Below, one piece after another: positions 19,457-27,033 of a stretch of DNA of 27,033 nt (its first letter is position 1; each line of letters begins with the position of its first letter). Under the pieces are notes generated by a model. It searched no databases. It was given only the letters and a program-made list of their open reading frames with translations, and was not told where the DNA came from. The DNA is from Entrophospora sp. SA101. Lineage: Eukaryota > Glomeromycota > Glomeromycetes > Entrophosporales > Entrophosporaceae. Location: contig CAUDNR010001335.1 in the NCBI GenBank assembly GCA_958430865.1, forward strand, positions 54,962-81,994. Reading direction: 5' to 3'. Position numbers and translations under genes: made by a program.

Positions 19457-21531
19457 ATGGATAAATTGACAAAAAGAAAAACGGAAGATGCAGATTTTGA
19501 GGTACTATTACTTGTTATCGATAAATGAAATAAAACTTTAACGTATAATATATATATATATCGTTAATTTCAGGATGATTTAGAACATTTGGATGAGAAA
19601 GTTGACATTTCAGTTGAAAAACAAGAAAATACAGATCAGCAAATTAGATCCGAAGATAATGGTAGTTTCTAGTTTATCTACTTTATGTATAATAGAATTC
19701 ATGTTGAAGCATGCTATTAACTTATTGTATTTGCCGTATAAAGAAAAATCGGATTCTAGATCTTCTATGAATAAACAGATGGCTAAAAGAATGAGAAGGG
19801 AATTATTTTTACAGGTATTATTTCGATTGTGTAATGGACTTCAATTATAACATATGTTATAAATTATATGTATAATTTCATGTAGGATAATTCGGATGAG
19901 AAAACTGTGCAACAAAATAATAAATCTGAAGTAAATGGTATGATTTAATTGTTATAATATTCCTATATAGTATCCTTTTATTTATCATCGTTTATTTATG
20001 AATTATTTAGATCTATTGCATCAAGAAAACCCAGTTTCTAGTACTAGCACAAATAAACAATTTGCAAAAAGTATGAGAAGAGAATTATTTTTAAAGGTAC
20101 TATTTTCAAAAAATAATTTAATTATTTATTGTTATAATGCATATACATATATATATAATATTATATAAATTTGTAGGGTGATTCAGAAGATTCGGATAAA
20201 AAAGTTGAAAGTATTTCAAAAAAGCAAGGAAAAAGTGTAGAACGAGCTCTAACATTTGATATTAATGGTAACAAAGAATCTTATTATTGCGTTTTAGTAT
20301 TATTATAATTGTCATAGTTTTTTAAATAAAATAATTTACATGTAACTAGAGATGGTACGTCAAGAAAGGCATGAGACCAGATCTGCTATTGCTAAACAAA
20401 TAGTGACTAGAATAGGGAATGATTCAAAATATGAGGTATTGTTATCATTATTATTTATATTTATTGTCATTATTTATTATTTTTATTATCAATTAATTTT
20501 AAATTCTTTGTAGGATAATTTAGAATATATGGATGAAAATGCTGACGATATAGCAAAATTTCAAGAAAAAACTGGTCAACAAAGTCGGACATTTATTGTC
20601 AATGGTAATTAATGATTGCTATTTGTTGTTATATTCTTATTTTTGATAAAAATATATTTTAAATTTATCCTCAATTTAGACTTCTTGAAATCAAAGGAAG
20701 CTGAAGAAAAATGTATTTATTGTGTGAAAGACAAGGTTAAATCATCACCATTTGCCATTGTTGCAATAGGTTATAGAGCATATCTTGCATTACCAAATGT
20801 AACAGAGATGACTAAAGGACATTGTTTAATTGTACCAACTCAGCATGTCACTTCCACATTGGAATGTGATGATGATTCATGGGATGAAATTAGAGTAAAT
20901 ATTATATATGTGTGTTATTAAATTAATATTAATACTAATATTTATATTTATATATTTGTGCAGAATTTTATGAAATGTTTAATGAAGATGTTTGCAGAAG
21001 AAGACCGTGGAGTAATATTTATGGAGACAGTGATCAATCTTAAATATCATAATCATACAGTGATAGAATGTATACCACTACCATGGGATATGTCAGAAGA
21101 TGCACCGGCTTACTTCAAGCAAAGTATTATAGCAAGTGGAAGTGAATGGTCACAAAATAAAAAAATCATTGATACCTCAAAAAGAGGATTTCGACATTCA
21201 ATGGTTAAAGAATTGCCATATTTTCATGTATGGTTTGGTCTGGATGGTGGATATGGTCATATAATTGAAAAAAGTGAAAATTTTCCTAAATGGTTTGGAA
21301 AGGTTCGTTGTTAAAATTTCATTTATTTTTTTTTTCATTAAAAAATTTTTATTTTATTTATTATAAACATTTTAAAAAAATTAGGAAATTATTGCGGGTA
21401 TTTGTGATTTATCTCCAGAAGTTTGGAGAAGACCTAAGAAACTTGATACAAAGGATAATTATAAACGAGCACAGGAATTCAAGAAACCTTGGGACAAATG
21501 GGATTGGACAAAAGCATTACAAAATGGTTAA
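19457..21531 (+). CDS. CWF19: CWF19-like (CwfJ family) spliceosome-associated protein with repeated N-terminal module
   Basis: Cwf19/CWF19L2 proteins act late in splicing, at intron-lariat release and debranching. Eleven exons: 19457-19501, 19574-19661, 19744-19814, 19886-19937, 20011-20096, 20177-20267, 20350-20435, 20514-20604, 20680-20894, 20964-21302 and 21385-21531, giving 436 aa. Residues 145-203 (EMVRQERHETRSAIAKQIVT...; DNLEYMDENADDIAKFQEKT) are the usual block before the CwfJ domain. CwfJ domain 1 starts near 204: CIYC at 215-218, the HIT-like GHCLIVPTQH at 250-259, and FMETVINL near 300. Domain 2 includes PYFHVWFGLDGGYGHIIE and WFGKEIIAGICDL. Residues 1-144 are three degenerate copies of the 145-203 block. 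The protein is shorter than Cwf19 of yeasts and animals (about 640-900 aa), which have long charged N-termini. The acceptor of exon 3 (19743) is the least certain; an alternative at 19695 stays in frame but leaves a 34-bp intron. Confidence 0.85.
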
Positions 21532-21589
21532 TAGTTAAATATTGTATGGAGCATGCTGCAACAAAACCAGAAAAAGTGAGCATTTGTAT

Positions 21590-21828
21590 TATAGTGGTAG
21601 TCGTCACAAAACGTTGCAATCTTTAAATTCTGATAATTTATTAAATATGGGCTATTTTACCAAAACCTCTCTATTTTTGCAATCTTCTAGACATGAAAAA
21701 TAATGTAATAGAAAGTTTTGTTTTTTGAGTTATTTAGTAAAAAAAAAAAGTTATAATGGTTTAAAGTTGGGTAACTTTACTATGTTATTTGAAATTTCTG
21801 CAATCATTTTAACTGTGATTTATTGACT
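21590..21828. repeat. Dispersed repeat, copy 2
   Basis: Same orientation and block order as 10340-11000, starting just beyond the CWF19-like stop codon and thus probably within or next to its 3' UTR. Compared with copy 1 it lacks the 455-bp internal segment, has a 12-bp longer stretch at TTTAAAGTTGGG, and includes a CCAAAACCTCT block that in copy 1 lies further upstream (about 10221). It ends next to a pogo-like terminus at 21830. Confidence 0.6.
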
Positions 21829-21829
21829 A

Positions 21830-21945
21830 CAGTCAACCATCCATAAGTGCACCTCCTCCATAAATGCACTCCCTCTATGTTCTGCACTGTATGGTCTTTT
21901 CCTGGACCCATTCATATAAAACTACCCTCTAAATGCACTCCTGTG
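21830..21945 (+). mobile_element. Possible pogo-like element terminus with repeated TAARTGCAC motif
   Basis: TA then CAGTCAACCATCC (21828-21842) starts a region with the motif ATAAGTGCAC (21843), ATAAATGCAC (21860), a diverged copy (21877) and CTAAATGCACTCC (21929), followed by GGACCC-like sequence. Termini beginning CAGT after TA, with two or more spaced ATAAGTNNAC subterminal repeats, are typical of pogo/Fot1-type elements. I found no matching right end or transposase in the window, so this would be a truncated end. Open frames across 21847-22516 have no recognisable content. Confidence 0.35.
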
Positions 21946-22422
21946 ACCACACCTTCTTTATGCAATCCACAATTATTTCTATTTGCAAATGAAGGTAATG
22001 AGAAAATAATGCATTCACTGATGAAACTTAAAACAAATGAGGATAAAACATGCCTTCATCTTCCACACACTAGCCGACACCCTGATAAGATCTTTGATTT
22101 TTTTGACTACAACTGGCACCTCAAGAAGCTTCTCTCAGCTCAATACTGTCACATACCTTTTGGGACAACACATTTGTAAAACTTGAGACTTAACTCAAAT
22201 TAAATCAGTTTACTTTGGAAAAAAAAATGCAGATTCATTATTTACTTACCTATGTGAAACATTCCAGCAACTTGTAGCTGACTTTCATTTTATTGAAATG
22301 AGCTCACTCACTCAGGAATTGTGCATAAACTTCATCAGTTTAAACCCATCTGTCAACAGTTTGGTTGCTTTAAACTTCTTTGTGACTTTGATTGCTCTGT
22401 ACTCACCAGGAAATTTTCCCCA

Positions 22423-22524
22423 CTGTAATATTATGTCCATAAATTTTAATATGCAAAGTTGTAATATTTGCATAAAAAATTATGTAACTTTTACACTGAA
22501 TGTAATAATTGCATAATATTACAG
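22423..22524. repeat. Perfect 13-bp inverted repeat bounding about 100 bp
   Basis: CTGTAATATTATG (22423-22435) and CATAATATTACAG (22512-22524) are exact reverse complements. The interval contains further TGTAATATTTGCATAA and GTAATAATTGCAT motifs in both orientations, and similar sequence continues to 22575. It could fold as a hairpin or be a tiny MITE; a target duplication is not clear. Confidence 0.5.
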
Positions 22525-22840
22525 GGTCCACCATAAACTTATGTAAATAGTGTAATAATTACATAAATCCATGTCAAAAAAAAAAAATTCCTGATTCTCA
22601 ATGTGATTGATATACATTTGAAGATTCCATCATTTGATATCCCATATTTTTGCATCCTGGATTTTGCAATGTGTGCATGATGGGTGAATGATTTCAAATT
22701 TTTTCTTGCAAAAATGATTGGCATTCCAAAAAAGAGTGCACATGTGATTTTTTATATTTTGTAAAAGGTGTACTCCATGCATTAATTCGGAATTGGAATA
22801 AATCTATGCCTTATTATTATATAAAAAGTTATTATTGAAC

Positions 22841-22903
22841 ATGCAACACGAATTAGATTTATTGAGACAAGAGAATGCAAGGCTTATGGCTAGAATGGGC
22901 TGA
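22841..22903 (+). pseudogene. Short coiled-coil fragment, 20 codons
   Basis: ATG at 22841 reads MQHELDLLRQENARLMARMG and a stop. The heptad-like pattern (L..LRQEN.RLM) is that of the N-terminal coil found in a large family of proteins in these fungi. It ends abruptly and continues into no other frame, so it is a truncated remnant rather than a working small gene. Confidence 0.3.
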
Positions 22904-23113
22904 ACCCAGAGTAAAATACATTACAAATCTGACAAATAATGAAAACATATCATGATGAGGATGATACTTTACTCCAGTACCTAGTAACAGATATTCCACA
23001 ACTTCTCTTCTGCATCCTCTGAGTACCATCTAAGATCTGTGAAACTGATGCACTTGCTAAACAAGAAAATTGACATTGAAAGTGATGAGAGGAGTGGTGA
23101 TGACAAGTAATCC

Positions 23114-23320
23114 TTACTGTAATGAGTTAGATTCATCATTAAGATTTTGAACATCTTGAGCTTCTGATGAGGTTTCATTTAAAGAAATACTTTCAAGCAA
23201 TACTCCTTTTTTTACTTCCTTCTCATAAATTATTTATTTTTTAGTATGGGTTTGAGAACTAACAGTATTTAAAGATGATGGATTTGATGATAATGTTTCT
23301 AGGTTTAGAGTAGAACTACA
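23114..23320 (-). pseudogene. Antisense Ser/Asn-rich gene remnant
   Basis: Read on the minus strand from 23320, one frame gives CSSTLNLETLSSNPSSLNTV then SSQTHTKK, a single TAA, IIYEKEVKKGVLLESISLNE then TSSEAQDVQNLNDESNSLQ and a stop at 23116-23114. Codon use and Ser/Glu/Asn composition look like an expressed disordered region with one nonsense mutation. No family is recognised. It may be part of the same decayed repeat-family gene as the coiled-coil fragment, though that lies on the other strand. Confidence 0.3.
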
Positions 23321-24110
23321 ATATAACAATCATGATTGTTGTGCCCTTTTAATTCTGGATCAATAGCATATTTATTCTAGTTCGGGATTTATTCAGCTAA
23401 TTATTTGATTTTCCTGCAAAAAACAGAAGCCTTCCCTATTAAAGCTGCGTTGACTTCAAAGAAAGTTCATCAAAGTTTTCTATGACATTAATGAATTGAA
23501 TGGAATTGGTACAATACAAATGTGTCCAGAGCCACATTGCCATATTTTTCTTTTAATAATATTTCAAGGAAGACAAATTATTCTCAACACTTGAGTTAAC
23601 ATTTACAAATTGAAGCTGATTACCATCTGACACTTCAATGAATATAATTTTATTTTTAATTAATTATGACAAAAAACATTTCATCAGGTATCATTTAATC
23701 ATCAATGACACATTTTTGACATTTAATTTAGTAATTGTCAATTAGTTATCATTCATTTATTTTATTTTATTGGACAAAATCATGTAAAAAGTTATGTTAT
23801 TTGTAATACTTCAAGAAGTATAAATATGCTTGAAATCTCCTTCAGTGAAAAAAAAATTTAAAAACAATTGATTTTTCAATAATGACACTTTCATTAATTG
23901 ATTCATAACCCTTTCTGATGATTAATGGTTTGGCCAACATTTAATTATTAGTTAGGAACCCCTTTTATTGGTTTTACTATATTGCTTGTAGGGACGCCTC
24001 AAGTATTGTAGTTGTATATGGTGATTTTAGTTTAGTTTAAACATTATTGTGCTAGATTTGATGACTCTGCAATATAGTAAAGTTTCTATCCATAATACAA
24101 ATTTTTGTTT
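23321..24110. other. Spacer left of the minisatellite
   Basis: AT-rich DNA without a supported gene on either strand. Short words such as TTGTGCCCTTTTAATTCTGG near 23340 hint at transposon debris, but nothing can be assigned. Confidence 0.4.
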
Positions 24111-24960
24111 GAATTATTCAATCATTCGTTTTGTTTGAATTATTATCATTCGTTTATTATTCGAATTGTTATCATTCGTTTATTTGAATTACCATCATTC
24201 GTTTATTATTTGAATTGTATCATTCGTTTATTATTCAAATTGTTATCATTCGTTTATTATTCGAATTATCATCTCATTTATTCGAATTGTTTTCATTCGT
24301 TTATTTGAATTGTTATCATTCGTTTATTTGAATTGTTATCATTCGTTAATTGTTATCATTCATTTATTATTCGAATTATCATCATTCATTTATTATTCGA
24401 ATTGCTATCGTTCGTTTATTATTCGTATTGCTATCGTTCGTTTATTATTCGTATTGTTATCATTCTTTTATTATTTGAATTGTTATCATCGTTCATTTAT
24501 TATTCAAATTGTTATCATTTCGTTTATTATTCAAATTATTATCATTCATTTATTATTCGAATTGTATCATTCGTTTATTATTCAAATTGTTATCATTCGT
24601 TTATTATTCAAATTGCTATCATTGGAATTATAGTCATTCGAATTATTTCGTTTATTCGTTTTATTCAAATTATTCGTTTTTATTTTATTCAAATTATTTT
24701 GTTTATTTCAAATTATTTTATTTCGAATTATTCGTTTTAGTTTATTCGTTTGTTTTATTTCGAATTACTTGTTTTATTTGAACTATTCGAACTACTCATT
24801 TATTCGTTTATTCGTTTTATTCAATTTTTTATTTGAATTATCTACTTGAATTATCAAATTATTCGTTATTCATTTTATTCGAATAAACTTCCAATTTAAT
24901 TCAAAACTCAAAATTCATAACGTGTAAAACAAATAATTCGAATAAACCTTATTCGAATAG
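24111..24960. repeat. Minisatellite, about 20 units of a 26-bp motif plus degenerate tail
   Basis: From 24111 to about 24630 the unit GAATTGTTATCATTCGTTTA followed by TTATTC recurs about twenty times, with 23-bp variants lacking TTA or TTC and point changes (CGTT to CATT, TCGA to TCAA or TTGA). From about 24640 to 24960 it breaks down into shorter TTCGTTTTATTCAAATTA-like pieces. Because 26 and 23 are not multiples of three, the same peptide pattern (HSFIIRIVIIRLLFEL) appears in overlapping plus-strand frames. These long frames are repeat artefacts and not genes. Confidence 0.92.
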
Positions 24961-25287
24961 AAACCCTATTCAAACAGTGTGATTGTTAGTGATTTTGCCA
25001 TTTACAGACTTGCAATATTTATTACGGTTTATGTCTTTAACGACTTTGGGGTGCATGTCGAATTTATTTATGAGAGTAATTCAGGTTTTGATATATTAAT
25101 ATATTTTGTGTGATACATATTTTGTGGCTGAAAAAAAAAGTTCTTTAGAAAAAATTTTTTTTTGACAAATTGTACAAATTATACAAATATAATAAAAAAC
25201 CACAATGGAAAACACTTTGGGTGAAAATAAACATCATAATGATACCTTACTGATAAAAATGATGAATATTCAAAGAAAAGATATGCA
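24961..25287. other. 5' flank of the kinase locus, with an out-of-frame upstream start
   Basis: An ATG at 25205 (ACAATGG context) reads MENTLGENKHHNDT, which looks like the usual N-terminus of this kinase family. The continuation that fits the family (TDKNDEYSKKRYAMYGKC) lies in another frame from about 25248. A one-base change around 25244-25250, or an undetected short intron, separates them. Upstream, 25083-25200 is AT-rich promoter-like sequence. Confidence 0.45.
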
Positions 25288-27033
25288 ATGTATGGGAAAT
25301 GTCCAACATGCAACAGATATAATACCAATTATTCATGGTGTCAATCATGTGATCCAAAACTATTAACTGAAGGATGGACTAGTGGCAATGAAACATTAGA
25401 TGAGTTGATTAAAAGTACACAACTTAAAGCAACTAAGTATGATAATTATTATCATCTTCAATGGATTCCTTATAATGATTTAACAAATATTGAAAAGATA
25501 GGTGAAGGTGGGTTTTCAACTATATCCAAAGCTACTTGGTTAAATGGTTATAAAAGTATAAATTATTATTATAACAATGAAATAATTAGCAAGGATATGC
25601 CTGTGGCACTAAAAAAAATACATAATTCACAGAATATTTCTGATGAATTTCTTAATGAGGTAGATTATTTTATTTTCTATTTATTTTCTAATTTTTTAAA
25701 TATTATTCTGAAAATCAATATATTTTTTTTATATAGTTTAGAAATTATGTCACATTTTATAATGAATCATTTATAAATAAAATTTATGGATTAACACAAG
25801 ATCCAGCTACAAAAGAATATATATTTGTAATGAAATACATGGATGATGGAAGTCTTCAATATTATGATGATGAATATATTAGAAAAGAAAAATATGGGGA
25901 ATGTCCAACATGCAATAGATACAATACCAATAGGACATATATTTTTTTTATATAGTTCAGAAATTATGTTACATTTTATGGTAAATATTTTATAAATAAA
26001 ATTTATGGATTAACACAAGATCCAGCTACAAAGGAATATATCTTTGTAATGGAATACATAAAAGATGGAAGTCTTCAATATTATGATAACAAATATATTA
26101 GATATGAATTTTATGGTGAATGCCCAACATGCAAGAGATATAATACTAATTATTCATGGTGTCAATCATGTGATCCAAAGCTATTAACTGAAGGATGGAC
26201 TAGTGGCAATGAAACATTAGATGAGTTGATTAAAAGTACACAACTTAAAGCAACAAGATATGATAATGATAATTATCTTCAATGGATCCCTTATAATGAT
26301 TTAACAAATATTGAAAAGATTGGTGAAGGTGGGTTTGCAACTATATACAAAGCTATTTGGTTAAATGGTTTAAAATATATAAATTATAAAAATAATGAAA
26401 GACATAGTGAAGATATGCCTGTGGCATTAAAAAAACTACATGATTCACAGAATATTTCTGATGAATTTCTTAATGAGGTAAATTATTTTATTTTCTGTTT
26501 ATTTTCTGATTTTTAAATATTATTGATTATTATTGTCATAATTAAATATTTTATTTATTATTTAGTTCAAAAATTATATGAAGTTTCATGGTAAAATTTA
26601 TATAATTCATATTTATGGATTAATACAAGATCCAATTACAAAAGAATATATATTTGTAATGGAATATATGGAAGATGGAAATCTTCAAAATTATTTAACT
26701 AAAGATTTTAAAAATTTAAAATGGAAAAACAAAATTTTTATGCTTGGACAAATTATTAGTGGTTTAAAAGATATTCATAAAAAAGAAATTATCCATCATG
26801 ATCTTCATAGCGGTAATATTCTTCAAAAAGATGAATGGAATTCATATATTGCAGACTTAGGATTATCATGCACATCTAATCAAACATTATCATCAAACAA
26901 AAATGATATATGTGGAGTACTACCATACATTGCACCAGAAGTTTTAAAAAAGAAAACATATACAAAAGCATCAGATGTATACAGTTTTGGAGTTCTGATG
27001 TCTGTAGTATCAACTGGCCAACAACCATTTAAT
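25288..27033 (+). CDS. Zinc-ribbon TKL-like protein kinase, mosaic and cut by the window edge
   Basis: Probable exons are 25288-25659, 25956-26477 and 26566 to beyond 27033, all GT/AG and phase 0, at least 454 aa. Order: a zinc ribbon (CPTC...WCQSC), a first kinase N-lobe (IGEGGFSTISKA; VALKKIHN) up to the second exon, a partial N-lobe strand region (FRNYVTFY...YIFVMEYIKDGSLQ), a second zinc ribbon (CPTCKRYNTNYSWCQSC), a second N-lobe (IGEGGFATIYKA; VALKKLHD), then the full C-lobe. The C-lobe has catalytic loop HHDLHSGN, DLG in place of DFG, and IAPEV. HxDLHSGN and DLG are usual in the expanded kinase family of mycorrhizal fungi, so activity is plausible for the last unit. An alternative second exon (25737-25955) ends in a stop. 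The N-terminus may lie at 25205 but is out of frame. The end is missing. Confidence 0.7.
25737..25955 (+). pseudogene. Extra kinase exon copy ending in a stop
   Basis: After the acceptor TATATAG (to 25736) this copy reads FRNYVTFYNESFINKIYGLT, then a block ending KYMDDGSLQ. It then continues into a zinc-ribbon start YGECPTCNRYNTN instead of the kinase C-lobe, and ends RTYIFFI and TAG at 25953-25955. The last bases (ATTTTTTTTATATAG) are the 3' end of the ancestral intron, so a deletion joined the ribbon to an intron end. That AG is also the acceptor of the exon starting at 25956. The piece is either skipped in splicing or acts as a truncating exon. Confidence 0.6.
26478..26565 (+). other. Intron between kinase N-lobe and C-lobe exons
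   Basis: GTAAAT...TTTAG, 88 bp, at the same phase-0 position after FLNE as the intron 25660-25736 of the first copy. This identical position shows that the duplicated unit spans this intron. Confidence 0.7.

Noticed and set aside
21847..22516. Plus-strand open frames of 110 and 72 codons
   Set aside because: They run through pogo-like terminal repeats and inverted-repeat DNA, with no coherent protein features.
22735..22800. Possible right end for the pogo-like element (GAGTGCACATGTG, GTGTACTCC)
   Set aside because: The motifs are not in the expected inverted orientation and order, and no TA-bounded terminus follows.
24111..24630. Regularly repeated 26-bp units resembling a CRISPR array
   Set aside because: Units are contiguous and have no unique spacers; this is a minisatellite in a eukaryotic setting.
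24105..24781. Four overlapping plus-strand open frames rich in Ile, Leu, Phe and Tyr
   Set aside because: They are produced by the stop-free minisatellite and repeat the same peptide pattern in shifted frames.

Overview
The window looks like nuclear DNA of a filamentous fungus, most likely an arbuscular mycorrhizal fungus (Glomeromycotina, Rhizophagus/Glomus-like). It is strongly AT-rich. Its genes carry many short introns (about 70-110 bp) with plain GT...AG ends. Housekeeping genes are separated by decayed transposons. The right edge carries a zinc-ribbon plus TKL-type kinase of the kind greatly expanded in these fungi. This assignment is inference from style and family content; no marker gene is present.

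Four host genes can be reconstructed exon by exon. (1) 3776-5407, minus: a VMA12/VPH2-type V-ATPase assembly factor, 4 exons, 262 aa. (2) 12323-13463, minus: a short-chain dehydrogenase of the retinol/steroid type, 2 exons, 349 aa. (3) 17101-19364, minus: a SWF1-like DHHC palmitoyltransferase, 9 exons, 505 aa, whose first exon appears to be only the ATG. (4) 19457-21531, plus: a CWF19-like splicing-factor protein, 11 exons, 436 aa. Genes 3 and 4 are divergent and only 92 bp lie between their start codons. A fifth gene, the kinase from 25288, runs off the right edge.

The left end (637-2870) holds an unrecognised spliced ORF split by a 762-bp MITE with TA target duplication, then a decayed 2-hydroxyacyl-CoA lyase. 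The 7-kb stretch between genes 1 and 2 is mostly AT-rich spacer with a second MITE (388 bp), a BED/hAT transposase remnant, tandem and dispersed repeats and a small hairpin. Between genes 2 and 3 lies a hAT-like element (14473-15572) with decayed transposase, flanked by coding-like minus-strand sequence, then Q-rich coding-like debris. Between genes 4 and 5 are a second copy of the dispersed repeat, a pogo-like terminus, antisense gene debris and a minisatellite of about 20 units of 26 bp.

The most notable structures are the CWF19-like N-terminus, built from four tandem copies of one exon pair, and the kinase locus, a mosaic of shuffled zinc-ribbon and N-lobe pieces that could use one of two alternative second exons. 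The genes do not form one pathway. They act separately in vacuolar acidification, redox metabolism, protein palmitoylation, splicing and signalling.
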